Counted from the stretch's first letter, positions 47,017 to 58,155 are shown. The stretch: 64,000 bases of DNA from Phaeobacter sp. G2 (GCA_025163595.1 CP104100.1:3844001-3908000), one strand, 5' to 3'. Translations and numbers: made by a program. Notes: a model not told the origin generated them from the sequence alone.

Positions 47017-48057
47017 ATGACAATGGCAGATATCACCGTCCGGGGCGCAGGCATCTTTGGGCTGTCCATCGCCTGGGCCTGCGCCCAGCGCGGCGCCCGG
47101 GTACAGGTGATCGACCCTCACGGCGCCGGGGCGGGCTCCAGTGGCGGCCTCGTTGGCGCCCTGGCGCCCCATGTGCCGGAAAACTGGAACCCCAAAAAGC
47201 AGTTCCAACTCGACAGCCTGCTGATGGCGCAAACCTTCTGGGCAGAGGTCGAAGCCGCCGGAGGGGTCACCGCTGGCTATGGTCGCACCGGACGCCTGCA
47301 GCCGCTGCAGGACGCCCGCGCAGTTGAACTTGCCTACCAGCGCGAAGACACCGCCCGCAGCCTCTGGCAAGGTCAGGCCCGGTGGCAAGTCCGTCCAGCC
47401 TCTGACCTAGGTACCTGGTGCCCACCCAGCGCCAGCGGACTGGTTGTCCAGGATACATTGAGCGGCCGCATGCACCCCCGCCGCGCCTGCGCCGCCCTGA
47501 TGGCTGCCCTGGCCAGTAAGGGCGTGACCATAACAGAGGGTGGCCCCGATACCGGCCTGGTGCTGCACGCCAAGGGCTACGCTGGCCTGCTAGAGCTCAA
47601 CGACAGCTTTGCGAAACCCATGGGCAATGGGGTAAAAGGCCAGGCCGCGCTGCTGCGCCATGACGCCGGCGAGGTGCCACAGCTCTATGCGGATGGTCTG
47701 CATATTATTCCCCATGCCGACGGCACCGTCGCCATCGGTTCCACCAGCGAACGCAGCTTTGAGCACCCATACGACACAGACGCTCAGCTCGACGATGTCA
47801 TCGCCCGCGCCACTGCAGCGGTGCCTGTGCTGCAACAGGCCGAAGTCATAGAACGCTGGGCAGGGGTTCGGCCCCGCGCCAAAAGCCGCGCGCCAATGCT
47901 GGGCGCCTGGCCCCAGCGCCCAGAACACTACATCGCCAATGGCGGCTTCAAAATTGGGTTTGGCATGGCCCCCAAGGTCTCTCAGGTCATGGCAGACCTG
48001 CTGCTGGACGGCAAAGACCACATTCCCCCGGGTTTTCGGGTCGAAGACAACCTTTGA
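47017..48057 (+). CDS. FAD-dependent oxidoreductase, MnmC C-terminal-domain-like
   Basis: A 346-residue DadA/GlyOx-family flavoprotein with an N-terminal Rossmann motif (RGAGIFGLSIAWACAQRGAR) and a C-terminal GVRPRAKSRAPMLG segment. Divergent from mnmD across 59 bp, it is best read as the stand-alone MnmC2 domain, which removes the carboxymethyl group of cmnm5s2U to give nm5s2U. An amine oxidase for another substrate is the alternative. AAAGG precedes the ATG. Confidence 0.8.
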   Translation: MTMADITVRGAGIFGLSIAWACAQRGARVQVIDPHGAGAGSSGGLVGALAPHVPENWNPKKQFQLDSLLMAQTFWAEVEAAGGVTAGYGRTGRLQPLQDARAVELAYQREDTARSLWQGQARWQVRPASDLGTWCPPSASGLVVQDTLSGRMHPRRACAALMAALASKGVTITEGGPDTGLVLHAKGYAGLLELNDSFAKPMGNGVKGQAALLRHDAGEVPQLYADGLHIIPHADGTVAIGSTSERSFEHPYDTDAQLDDVIARATAAVPVLQQAEVIERWAGVRPRAKSRAPMLGAWPQRPEHYIANGGFKIGFGMAPKVSQVMADLLLDGKDHIPPGFRVEDNL

Positions 48058-48230
48058 ACCAAATCTACAGACCTCCCCCGGCCCGGTTCTTTTGCCCTTT
48101 GGCGGGTCAAGGGCGGCGTCAGCCGCCGCGTGCCAGCGCGGTTCACCCTTGAGGCGGCACAGGGCCCTGTAAACTGGACCACGCGTCTTGAGAGGCAGAC
48201 CTGCCGCTCAAGCGCTTCCCCAGCAGCCCT

Positions 48231-48314
48231 GTTGCGCCGCGCAGCGGCGCCGGGCCCAAGACTTCTTTTGATGACCAGCCCTGCTGGTGTTCAAAAAGGC
48301 GCGGGAGCTCCCCC
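48231..48314 (+). repeat. Palindromic intergenic repeat, family 1, copy D
   Basis: A diverged copy: a CGCCGC/GCGGCG hairpin, GGGCCCAAG, a CCAG...CTGG hairpin and the end signature GCGGGAGCTCCCC. It lies in the 268-bp gap between the convergent FAD oxidoreductase and MaoC-type genes. The remainder of that gap holds GC-rich palindromic sequence but no gene. Confidence 0.6.
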
Positions 48315-48325
48315 TTGTCTGACGT

Positions 48326-49168
48326 TCAAACCTTTGCCTGAGGCAGGGCTTGGGCCTGCATGCATTGTCGCCCATCTGGCGCGCGCACCCAAAGATCCTG
48401 TCCATTGCAACACAGGGTCGCCGCCTCAAAATGCATCAAAGGTGCGGTGGCACAAAAGGAAAACTCAGCCAGTGGTCCCATCAGCTCGACAGCCAGCAAC
48501 ATCAGCTGCTGCGCCAATAGCGGGCCATGCACCACCAGACCTGCATAGCCCTCAACTTCGCGGGCATAGTCCAGGTCATAATGGATGCGATGACCATTAA
48601 AGGTGAGCGCCGAATAGCGAAACAGCAAGGTCGAGTCGAACTGGACCTGTCGCGCCTCTTCTTCATCTTCACGGGCCTGTGGCGGTAGTGGTTTTGGCGC
48701 CTCGGGAGAGGGATCCTCGCGGTAGACAAGATCGTGCCACTCGCGCAGACATCGCTGTCCCTGCTGGTGAATGTCATGGCGCAGGGTGACAAACCCCAAA
48801 GGCCCGGTTCGCCCCATCTTGGTCTGCGAGCGCTCCACAACAGAACGTTTTTCCGCCTCAACCCCAGCCTTGAGCGGGCGTTCAAACTGCAACCGGCCAC
48901 CAGCCCACATGCGCCGCGGCAAACCAAGATCAGGGATCAACCCCGATGTGCTTAGCCCTGGGTGGCCATCTCGGCCCAGCTGCTCCGGCGGCACCGGTGT
49001 CCAGAAATAGAGTTGATGAAAAAACGGCGGCAGTTCTGTGCCTGCGACGATGCTTGGCTGCAATCCAAGCGCAACCTGCAGTGCCGCAGACCGCGCAGGG
49101 TCCATGACATCGAGACTACGGAGAATATTGCCGTCAGAGGGAGAAGCGGAAGCATTGAGATGTGTCAT
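48326..49168 (-). CDS. MaoC-like acyl-CoA hydratase (mesaconyl-C4-CoA hydratase type)
   Basis: A 280-residue double hot-dog protein. Its C-terminal half carries the hydratase-2 motif RYSALTFNGHRIHYDLDYA, with the catalytic D/H pair replaced by the N-H-HYD pattern typical of 3-methylfumaryl-CoA (mesaconyl-C4-CoA) and itaconyl-CoA hydratases. It would hydrate a branched unsaturated acyl-CoA. There is no pathway neighbour, so the substrate is open. Confidence 0.75.
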   Translation of the reverse strand: MTHLNASASPSDGNILRSLDVMDPARSAALQVALGLQPSIVAGTELPPFFHQLYFWTPVPPEQLGRDGHPGLSTSGLIPDLGLPRRMWAGGRLQFERPLKAGVEAEKRSVVERSQTKMGRTGPLGFVTLRHDIHQQGQRCLREWHDLVYREDPSPEAPKPLPPQAREDEEEARQVQFDSTLLFRYSALTFNGHRIHYDLDYAREVEGYAGLVVHGPLLAQQLMLLAVELMGPLAEFSFCATAPLMHFEAATLCCNGQDLWVRAPDGRQCMQAQALPQAKV

Positions 49169-49244
49169 TGCGCAACCTTACGCCCTGCCCCCTCCTTGGC
49201 AACCACCCAATCACAGGCCCCAGCCGCGCGGCAGAGCAAAATGC

Positions 49245-49270
49245 AAAAGAGGCCACATCAACATGTGGCC
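49245..49270 (-). terminator. Terminator after the OmpA-like lipoprotein gene
   Basis: GGCCACAT (49251-49258) and ATGTGGCC (49263-49270) form a perfect 8-bp stem with a 4-nt loop. On the minus strand the sequence TCTTTT follows. It lies 46 bp past the lipoprotein stop. Confidence 0.75.
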
Positions 49271-49316
49271 CCTCAGTGGTGCTAATAACGCCCGCCCGAT
49301 CTCTCTCATCGCCACA

Positions 49317-49976
49317 TCAGGCGGTGGGAACAATCACGATCTCAACCCGGCGGTTCTGCGCTTTGCCCTCTGCGGTCAGATTGCTTGCCACAGGCTGAGA
49401 TTCCCCGCGCCCATAGGTCTGCAGCCGGTTGTACGGCACCCCGTCCGCCTGCACCTGATCGGCAACGGTATTCGCCCGCTGCTCTGACAGGGTCTGATTG
49501 TATGCCGCATCGCCGTCACTGTCGGTATGGCCAATCACCTGAACCGTGCTGTTGGGATATCTCACCAGGCTCTGCGAAACTTGCCGCAGGTCGGATTCAA
49601 CCGCTGGGGAGATTGCCGCGCTATCGGTGGCAAAGGTCAAATCATTTGGCAAGGAAAGGATCAAACGATCGCCGGTATTGACGATGGTAATGCCATTGTT
49701 GGACAGGCTCTGGCGCAGCTCAGCCTCTTGCTTGTCCAACTGGTTGCCAATGGCGCCCCCCAACAAGGCCCCCGCAGCAGCGCCAGCAACGACTGCCGCG
49801 CCTTTGTTGCTGGAATTTGACAGACCCGCCAGCCCAGCCCCCACAATTGCCCCGGCAATCAGGCCATTGCGCTCTTTTTCGCCCGGCTGGCGCAGGGCAT
49901 TGGTATCAGTACAGGCGGTGGTCAGCCCAAGGAGCGCAGCCAACAGGCCCGCGCTGGAGATTTTCAAAACGGTCAC
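49317..49976 (-). CDS. OmpA-family lipoprotein (YiaD/Pal-like)
   Basis: A 219-residue outer-membrane lipoprotein. The lipobox is LTTAC (C22). A glycine-zipper segment (GAAAGALLGGAIGNQL, about residues 67-82) follows, then an OmpA peptidoglycan-binding domain with VIGHTDSDGDAAYNQTLSEQ and NRRVEIVIVP. It tethers the outer membrane to peptidoglycan. The start is GTG with GAGGTG upstream. Confidence 0.9.
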   Translation of the reverse strand: MTVLKISSAGLLAALLGLTTACTDTNALRQPGEKERNGLIAGAIVGAGLAGLSNSSNKGAAVVAGAAAGALLGGAIGNQLDKQEAELRQSLSNNGITIVNTGDRLILSLPNDLTFATDSAAISPAVESDLRQVSQSLVRYPNSTVQVIGHTDSDGDAAYNQTLSEQRANTVADQVQADGVPYNRLQTYGRGESQPVASNLTAEGKAQNRRVEIVIVPTA

Positions 49977-50138
49977 TGGGTCACCTCATTCTCTGCTCGC
50001 CGATGCAAATCCTGCACCGCGTCCCCGTATATATCGACGCTGAGGAGAGCCGGCTCAAGCTCTTGCTTGCCCGTTTCGGCGAAATACTGCGCAAAAACAG
50101 CCAGCACCGCATAAATTCAGTGTACAAAACGCTGTCGG

Positions 50139-51002
50139 CTAGGCCTTTTCCGACTCGCGCTCTGGCGTGTCAGCGCGGGCGGCCTCATAGGCCAGCATGG
50201 CGCGCTTCACGGGTTGCCCCCAATGATACCCCCCCAGCTCACCTGATTTCTTGAGCGCCCGGTGGCATGGGATCAGCCAGCTGACCGGGTTGCGGCCAAC
50301 AGCGGTGCCAACCGCCCTGACCGCCTTTGGAGCGCCGATGGACTTGGCGATTTCCGAATAGCTGGTGACATGCCCATCCGGAATTGACATCAGCGCCTCC
50401 CAGACCTTGATTTGCAACGGGGCGCCAATCAGATGCAGCGCGGTTTCCCCCTTTTGCGCAAAGGCTGCATCAACCAAAGGCCGCAATGCCATAGGATCCT
50501 CGACAAACCTTGCCTGTGGCCAGCGGCTGCGCATATCCGCCAGGGTTGGCTCGGCCCCTGTTTCAGCAGCAAAACCCAGGCCACAAATACCTTTCTGCGT
50601 GCCCATTACCAGCGCCAGCCCAAAGGGACTGTCAAACCAGCCCCAGAGAATGTCCAAGCCAGCGCCTTTGCGGGCATATTCGCCGGGGCTCATCGCCTCC
50701 CAGCGTATAAAGAGATCATGCAGCCTGCCGGACCCAGACAGCCCCACCGCATGCGCGGTTTCCAGCGTGGAAAACCGATCCCGCAGCAGGGTCTTTGCAT
50801 GTCCAAGCCGCAGATACTGCTGATATCGCTTGGGGGAGACCCCAACCCAGGCGGAAAACAAGCGCTGAAAATGTGCCGGGCTCATATCCATGCGTTTTGC
50901 CAGCTCTTCCAGCGACAGATTATCGCCGCCCGCATCAATCAGGTCGATGGCGCGGCGCATGACGCCATAATGGTAGCCTTGCTCGCTTGCCTGTATGTTC
51001 AT
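50139..51002 (-). CDS. Ada-like AraC regulator / O6-methylguanine-DNA methyltransferase
   Basis: A 287-residue fusion. Residues about 10-110 are an AraC-type double helix-turn-helix (SLEELAKRMDMSPAHFQRLF). Residues about 120-280 are an alkyltransferase domain with the acceptor cysteine C246 in WLIPCHRALK. The N-terminal Zn/phosphotriester domain of E. coli Ada is absent, so it repairs O6-alkylguanine but probably cannot sense methylphosphotriesters the same way. It is divergent from nth. Confidence 0.92.
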   Translation of the reverse strand: MNIQASEQGYHYGVMRRAIDLIDAGGDNLSLEELAKRMDMSPAHFQRLFSAWVGVSPKRYQQYLRLGHAKTLLRDRFSTLETAHAVGLSGSGRLHDLFIRWEAMSPGEYARKGAGLDILWGWFDSPFGLALVMGTQKGICGLGFAAETGAEPTLADMRSRWPQARFVEDPMALRPLVDAAFAQKGETALHLIGAPLQIKVWEALMSIPDGHVTSYSEIAKSIGAPKAVRAVGTAVGRNPVSWLIPCHRALKKSGELGGYHWGQPVKRAMLAYEAARADTPERESEKA

Positions 51003-51220
51003 GCCGCGCCCTTTTCGTCTCTGTCTGCTCTGATCATACTGCCATCTGCCACCGGCCAGCGACCCGAAACTTGCGAAAATGTCCTCAGATGCAAGCCGCG
51101 CGGCGATGATCCGGCCAGAGAGGCGCTGCTGTGGCCAAAGAACAAGCAGAAAAGCCCTTGTAAACCGCGCCGACGCTTTGGCATTGCAGGATGTTGGCCA
51201 AAACGGCGATAAGCCCGATT

Positions 51221-51865
51221 ATGGCAAAGCAACTCGATTATCATACCATTCGCGAAATCTTCTCGCGCTTTCAGGCCGCGGAACCAGAGCCCAAGGGCGA
51301 ATTGGAGCATGTCAATGTCTACACGCTGGTGGTGGCTGTGGCCCTGTCGGCACAGGCGACCGATGCAGGCGTGAACAAAGCCACCCGCGCGCTGTTCCAA
51401 ATCGCGGATACGCCGCAAAAGATGCTGGATCTCGGCCTTGAAGGCGTCACCGAACATATCAAGACCATCGGCCTGTTTCGCCAGAAGGCCAAGAATGTCA
51501 TCAAGCTCAGCCAGATTTTGGTGGATGACTATGGCGGCGAGGTGCCAAACTCCCGCGCGGCGCTGCAATCGTTGCCCGGAGTAGGCCGCAAAACCGCCAA
51601 TGTGGTTTTGAACATGTGGTGGCATCAGCCTGCACAGGCCGTCGACACCCATATTTTTCGCGTTGGCAACCGTTCGGGCATAGCCCCAGGTAAGGATGTC
51701 GATGCGGTAGAGCGCGCCGTTGAAGATAATATTCCCGCTGATTTTCAGCAACATGCACATCATTGGCTGATCCTGCACGGACGCTATCACTGCAAGGCGC
51801 GCAAGCCGCTGTGTGGCACCTGCCTGATCCGCGATCTCTGTCAATATGAGGACAAGAACCTATGA
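51221..51865 (+). CDS. nth: Endonuclease III
   Basis: Bifunctional DNA glycosylase/AP lyase for oxidised pyrimidines. The 214 residues have the helix-hairpin-helix LPGVGRKTANVVLN with catalytic K124, D142 in AVDTHIFRVGN, and the C-terminal [4Fe-4S] cysteines C191, C198, C201 and C207. The ATG at 51221 matches the family N-terminus. It is coupled to the kinase gene by a 4-bp overlap. Confidence 0.97.
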   Translation: MAKQLDYHTIREIFSRFQAAEPEPKGELEHVNVYTLVVAVALSAQATDAGVNKATRALFQIADTPQKMLDLGLEGVTEHIKTIGLFRQKAKNVIKLSQILVDDYGGEVPNSRAALQSLPGVGRKTANVVLNMWWHQPAQAVDTHIFRVGNRSGIAPGKDVDAVERAVEDNIPADFQQHAHHWLILHGRYHCKARKPLCGTCLIRDLCQYEDKNL

Positions 51866-52851
51866 AAACCTACCAAATCGTTGGCATCGGCAATGCGGTT
51901 GTCGACGTAATTTCGCAAAGCGATGACAGCTTTCTGGCCCATATGGGAATCGAAAAAGGCATCATGCAACTGATCGAACGGGATCGTGGCGAAGTGCTGT
52001 ATGGTGCCATGGAAAACCGGGTGCAGACCCCCGGTGGATCGGTCGCCAATACCATCGCCGGCGCCGGGGCTCTGGGTCTGGACGCCGCCTTTATCGGGCG
52101 GGTGCATGACGATGCGTTGGGGCATTTTTATGCCAATGCCATGAACGAAGACGGCGTTGATTTTGTAAACCCACCCGTTGCGGGTGGCGAGTTGCCGACC
52201 TCGCGGTCGATGATCTTTGTATCGCCGGATGGCGAACGCTCGATGAACACCTATCTTGGTATCTCCTCCGAGCTGAGCAGCGCCGATGTGCCAAACGCCG
52301 TGGCCGGCAGCGCCCAAATCATGTTCCTGGAAGGCTATCTGTTTGACAAGGACAAGGGCAAGTCAGCCTTCATGGAAGCCGCGCGGGACTGCCGTAAGGG
52401 CGGTGGCAAATCTGGTATCGCCATCTCGGATCCCTTCTGTGTCGAACGGCACCGGGCAGATTTTCTGTCCTTGATCGAACATGATCTGGATTTTGTGATC
52501 GGCAACGAGGACGAGATCAAATCGCTGTTTGAGACCGATGACCTGGAAGTGGGCCTGGCCAAAACGGCGGCGATTTGCCCGCTGGTGGTCTGCACCCGCT
52601 CTGGCGATGGCGTCACCGTGATCAGCGGTGAAACCCGGCTGGATGTGCCCGTCACCAGGGTGGTGCCGGTAGATGCAACCGGGGCTGGCGATCAGTTTGC
52701 CGCCGGCTTCCTGTTTGGTCTTGCCACCGGCCGTGATCTGGAAACCTGTGCCAAGATTGGCAACATCTGCGCGGCTGAGGTCATTAGCCATATCGGTCCA
52801 CGCCCCGAGAGCAATATGCTGGAGCTGATCCGCGAGGCCGGCCTGCTGTAA
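51862..52851 (+). CDS. PfkB-family sugar kinase, adenosine-kinase-like
   Basis: A 329-residue ribokinase-fold enzyme. VQTPGGSVANTIAGAGALG (about residues 54-72) is the substrate region and DATGAGDQFAAGFLFG the second PfkB signature with the catalytic aspartate. Overall sequence resembles proteins annotated as adenosine kinase in alphaproteobacteria; another nucleoside or sugar is possible. Its ATG overlaps the nth stop. Confidence 0.85.
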   Translation: MKTYQIVGIGNAVVDVISQSDDSFLAHMGIEKGIMQLIERDRGEVLYGAMENRVQTPGGSVANTIAGAGALGLDAAFIGRVHDDALGHFYANAMNEDGVDFVNPPVAGGELPTSRSMIFVSPDGERSMNTYLGISSELSSADVPNAVAGSAQIMFLEGYLFDKDKGKSAFMEAARDCRKGGGKSGIAISDPFCVERHRADFLSLIEHDLDFVIGNEDEIKSLFETDDLEVGLAKTAAICPLVVCTRSGDGVTVISGETRLDVPVTRVVPVDATGAGDQFAAGFLFGLATGRDLETCAKIGNICAAEVISHIGPRPESNMLELIREAGLL

Positions 52852-52879
52852 GCACAGCGCCTGGTTTCAATCACAAAGC

Positions 52880-52972
52880 GGGCTCTCCCGCCCGTCGCCC
52901 CTCTCGCCTCCGGCGGGAGGGCTCCCGTTGGGCCCAGCGCGGGGAGGCTTTGCCACCCCGCGCTCCGGCGCT
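52880..52972 (-). repeat. Palindromic intergenic repeat, family 1, copy C
   Basis: In minus orientation the element reads AGCGCGGGG/CCCCGCGCT hairpin, GGGCCCAACGGGAG, a CTCCCGCC/GGCG...GAG hairpin and CGACGGGCGGGAGAGCCC. It fills the gap between the convergent kinase and marR genes and matches copies A, B and D. Confidence 0.7.
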
Positions 52973-53016
52973 CTTTTCTACCAGTGTTCTGGCACAGGTG
53001 GCAAAGCCAAGCGCCC

Positions 53017-53517
53017 CTAGCCTGATGATTTTTCAACCGCTGCCTGTGCCCGCGACAGCAGGGTCTTGAGAGCAGTGCGCTCTTGCTTGGGCATCGGGGC
53101 AAGCAGGCGTTCCTGCGTTGCGACATGATCTTCCACCACCCGGTCAATCAAAGCCAGACCATCGGCGCTGAGTTCGATCAGAAAGCTGCGGCTGTCGTCA
53201 GGATTGATCAGACGCAGCACCAGGCCCTCTGCTTCGAGACGGGAAATCCGGTTGGTCATAGTGCCAGAGGCCACCATGGTTGCTTTGAGCAAGTCCCCCG
53301 GTGACAGCCGATAGGGCGCGCCTGAGCGGCGCAGAGTTGCCAGCACGTCGAATTTTGCAGCATTCAAACCGTAGCGGGAGAACGTGACCTGCATCGCCTC
53401 CTGATAAGCAAGATAAAGCCGGGCCACCCGGCCAATGATCCCCATGGCGCTGACATCCAGATCGGGCCGTTCGCGCGCCCATTGGTCAGTGATAAAGTCT
53501 ACATGATCCATGCACAT
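53017..53517 (-). CDS. MarR-family transcriptional regulator
   Basis: A 166-residue winged-helix regulator. The recognition region is LSPGDLLKATMVASGTMTNR with the wing LVLRLINPDDSRSFLIELSA. It is divergent from a DMT exporter gene, and two matching inverted repeats lie between them, so it very probably represses the exporter and itself. A start two codons later (53511) is equally possible, and neither has a strong ribosome site. Confidence 0.9.
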   Translation of the reverse strand: MCMDHVDFITDQWARERPDLDVSAMGIIGRVARLYLAYQEAMQVTFSRYGLNAAKFDVLATLRRSGAPYRLSPGDLLKATMVASGTMTNRISRLEAEGLVLRLINPDDSRSFLIELSADGLALIDRVVEDHVATQERLLAPMPKQERTALKTLLSRAQAAVEKSSG

Positions 53518-53534
53518 AGCCTGTTCAGAATTTA

Positions 53535-53576
53535 TCTTGATGTCAAGACAAACCCAATTATCTTGACATCAAGATA
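53535..53576. promoter_or_regulatory. Two MarR operators between marR and the DMT exporter gene
   Basis: TATCTTGACATCAAGATA (53559-53576) is an 8-2-8 inverted repeat. TCTTGATGTCAAGA (53535-53548) is the same site read from the other strand. Their centres are 26 bp apart. A plus-strand promoter TTGATG-16-TATCTT (53537-53564) overlaps both, so binding would block exporter transcription. Confidence 0.8.
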
Positions 53577-53596
53577 AAATTCAGGAGACTCAAGAT

Positions 53597-54469
53597 ATGG
53601 CCCGTTTGGATCTATTTCTCACCGCGCTTGCCCCGACCATCTGGGGCAGCAGCTATATTGTTACGACCAGTCTGCTACCGGGGCAATCGCCGCTTCTGGT
53701 GGCGCTATTGCGCGCCCTGCCCGCTGGGCTGATCCTGCTGCTGATCGTCCGCCAATTGCCGCCGATTGCCTGGATTCCAAAGCTATTGGTGCTGGCGACG
53801 CTCAACTTTTCGCTGTTTTGGACCCTGCTTTTTGTCGCTGCATACCGGCTCCCTGGTGGCGTGGCGGCAACGCTGGGCGCGGCGCAGCCGTTGTTGGTGG
53901 TATTTTTCTCCGCCTATGCGCTGCAAACGCCCATCCGCCCCACCGCGCTACTGGCTGCGGCGCTTAGTATTCTTGGTGTGGCACTGCTGGTGCTGACCCC
54001 AGCGGCCGCCCTTGATTTCTGGGGTGTTGTGGCTGGCTTGGGCGGCGCCGTCTCCATGGCCGCAGGCGTGGTTTTGACACGCAAATGGCAACCACCAGTC
54101 CCCCCACTCACCTTCACCGCCTGGCAATTGACCGCCGGTGGATTGCTGCTGATCCCCTTTGCGGCCCCCAGCCTGGCCGACATCCCCCTACTGACAGGCA
54201 ACAACCTCATTGGCCTGGCCTACATGAGCCTGATCGGTGGCGCCCTGACCTATATTCTGTGGTTTCGCGGCTTGGCCCGGATCGAGCCTGCCAAAGTCTC
54301 GCTTTTGGGGGTTCTAAGCCCGCTCTCAGCCGTCTTTTTGGGATGGACCTTGCTGGGCGAGAGCCTGACCCCGATGCAAATTTCGGGCGCTGCCCTGGCC
54401 CTGTTCAGTCTCTGGTTGGGGCAATCTAACCTGGGCTTTCGCCGCCCCAAAGCAAAGCTCCCCTCGTAG
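53597..54469 (+). CDS. EamA-family (DMT) exporter
   Basis: A 290-residue inner-membrane protein with ten hydrophobic segments in two EamA halves (LAPTIWGSSYIVTTSLLPGQ at the N-terminus, LLGVLSPLSAVFLGWTLLGE in the second half). Its divergent marR gene and the operators between them suggest efflux of a phenolic or toxic metabolite. A CAGGAG site precedes the ATG. The 130-bp gap to rppH holds a GGGGCC/GGCCCC hairpin at 54483-54500. Confidence 0.88.
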   Translation: MARLDLFLTALAPTIWGSSYIVTTSLLPGQSPLLVALLRALPAGLILLLIVRQLPPIAWIPKLLVLATLNFSLFWTLLFVAAYRLPGGVAATLGAAQPLLVVFFSAYALQTPIRPTALLAAALSILGVALLVLTPAAALDFWGVVAGLGGAVSMAAGVVLTRKWQPPVPPLTFTAWQLTAGGLLLIPFAAPSLADIPLLTGNNLIGLAYMSLIGGALTYILWFRGLARIEPAKVSLLGVLSPLSAVFLGWTLLGESLTPMQISGAALALFSLWLGQSNLGFRRPKAKLPS

Positions 54470-54599
54470 GTTACAAAACCCAGGGGCCGGGCCAGGCCCC
54501 AAGGGGTCTCCGCATGGGCAGGAAAACTCAGTTCTCGCTCACTGAAACGCGGCTCGAAGCAGCCTCCCAAGTCCACCCCTTCCCCCGCATGCTCTGGGC

Positions 54600-55082
54600 T
54601 CAGAAATGGGCAGAAAATTCAACCACCACGCGGGCGTAGACCTCACGCTTGAAGGGGACAATCTTTTCCACCAGCTGATCCACCGGCTGCCAGCACCAGT
54701 CCGAAAACTCAGGATGTTCAGTTTCGATATTGATCTGATCATCGCGGCCAAGAAACCGCATCAGATACCATTTTTGTTCCTGACCGCGATATTTGCCGCC
54801 CCAGAACTTTGGCACCACGTCATGCGGCAGGTCATAGGGCAGCCAGCCGTCACTTTCGGCAATGATCTCTACCAGATCCTGGGTCACGCCGGTTTCTTCT
54901 TCCAGCTCTCGCAGGGCTGCCACACGGGCGTCCTCGCCGCGGTCGATCCCCCCCTGCGGCATTTGCCAGGCATCCTGAAACCGGTCCTTGCGCTGTGCCA
55001 CAAAGACATGGTTGGCCCGGTTTACCAACATGATGCCCACATTGGGACGATAGGGCAGCTTTGCAATTTCTTCGGGCGTCAT
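54600..55082 (-). CDS. rppH: RNA pyrophosphohydrolase
   Basis: Nudix hydrolase that removes pyrophosphate from mRNA 5' ends and triggers decay. The 160 residues begin [20 protein letters not shown] and contain the Nudix box [20 protein letters not shown], continuing to ETGV. The ATG at 55082 has AAGGAG directly upstream. It is divergent from fadH. Confidence 0.95.
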   Translation of the reverse strand: MTPEEIAKLPYRPNVGIMLVNRANHVFVAQRKDRFQDAWQMPQGGIDRGEDARVAALRELEEETGVTQDLVEIIAESDGWLPYDLPHDVVPKFWGGKYRGQEQKWYLMRFLGRDDQINIETEHPEFSDWCWQPVDQLVEKIVPFKREVYARVVVEFSAHF

Positions 55083-55219
55083 TTTAGTCTCCTTGGGCCA
55101 CTGGGGCAGATGCAGACAAAGGCCGCAGCGCGGTAATATCGGCGCTGTGGCTCTGCTGTTTCTCCTTAGACCCGGTGTCGTCAGGGCAGGCAAGGGGGTG
55201 ACGCCGCGTTGAGGCGTGA

Positions 55220-57298
<2,079 letters not shown>

Positions 57299-57374
57299 GC
57301 GCTGAAGGTTACGGCCAAATCCTCCCGCGCCCACAGATGTCCTGGCAAAGCCAGGCCACCATCCCGTGCGACCT

Positions 57375-57460
57375 GGGGGTAGCGCCGCGTGCATTGCGCG
57401 CGGCGCTACCCCCAACGGGAGGCGGCTTTGGCAAAAGCCAACGACGGGCGGGAGCCCCCC
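57375..57460 (+). repeat. Palindromic intergenic repeat, family 1, copy B
   Basis: The best-formed copy: GGGGGTAGCGCCGCG (57375-57389) and CGCGGCGCTACCCCC (57399-57413) form a perfect 15-bp stem. AACGGGAGGC, a GGCTTT/AAAGCC hairpin and GACGGGCGGGAGCCCC follow. It lies between the convergent fadH and ABM-domain genes. Confidence 0.8.
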
Positions 57461-57472
57461 CTGTCTGAGGCG

Positions 57473-57823
57473 TCAAATCGATTTGTTTGCTACCTGGCTA
57501 TCCTCGGGGGCCTCTTGACGGTCCCGCATGCCATAGTCGCGCTGAACCTCTGCCACTTTCAGCCGATAGTCCGCAAAAATCCCATCCCGGCCTTTGCTTT
57601 GGGCTGTGCGATGCTGTGTCAACTGCCGCCACTGCTGCACCGCCTGTTCATCGCGAAAGAAGGAAAGAGACAGCAGCTTGTTCGGCTGGCTGAGGCTTTG
57701 GAACCGCTCCACCGAAATAAAGCCATCAATCTGCTCCAGCAGTGGCTTCAGCTCTGCCGCCACCTCAAGATAGCTTGGCTTTTGCCCCTCGGCAATCTGC
57801 ACTTCAAAAATCACGGCTATCAC
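57473..57823 (-). CDS. Antibiotic-biosynthesis-monooxygenase (ABM) domain protein
   Basis: A 116-residue ferredoxin-like dimeric alpha-beta-barrel protein: EVQIAEGQKPSYLEVAAELK, DGFISVERFQS and SLSFFRDEQAVQQWRQLTQH follow the ABM pattern. Substrate unknown; relatives act on quinones, haem or small aromatics. It starts with GTG overlapping the upstream NIPSNAP stop by 4 bp, so the two are coupled. Confidence 0.8.
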   Translation of the reverse strand: MIAVIFEVQIAEGQKPSYLEVAAELKPLLEQIDGFISVERFQSLSQPNKLLSLSFFRDEQAVQQWRQLTQHRTAQSKGRDGIFADYRLKVAEVQRDYGMRDRQEAPEDSQVANKSI

Positions 57824-58155
57824 TTGCGCGCTCCTGCGGTGGGGACATCTGGTGTTGAGGCCAGCTTGAGGAAGCTGCGCTCCTCCCGCAAGATAAACCG
57901 CTCCCGCTGGGCAAAGGCGTAGTTCTCCTGCCCCAGCGGATCAACGGCCAGCCGGGCCCGATAGCGCTCATAGCTGGCAAGGTCGGCAATGTTATAGATC
58001 CCATAGGCCTGGGTTGCAGATCCTTCATGCGGGGCAAAATAGCCAATCAGGTCGGCGCCATTGCGGGGAATGGCCTCCCCCCAATTGCGCGCATACTGGC
58101 GGAAGGCCTCGGTTTTTGTTGGGTCGATCTGGTAGCGGATAATACATGTAAGCAT
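57820..58155 (-). CDS. NIPSNAP-family protein
   Basis: A 111-residue protein of the same fold class as ABM proteins. MLTCIIRYQIDPTKTEAFRQ and the YGIYNIADLASYERYRARLA segment are typical of NIPSNAP. Function unknown. It is the first gene of a coupled two-gene unit with the ABM gene; both products may form a heteromeric alpha-beta barrel. AGGAAA precedes the ATG. Confidence 0.82.
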   Translation of the reverse strand: MLTCIIRYQIDPTKTEAFRQYARNWGEAIPRNGADLIGYFAPHEGSATQAYGIYNIADLASYERYRARLAVDPLGQENYAFAQRERFILREERSFLKLASTPDVPTAGARK

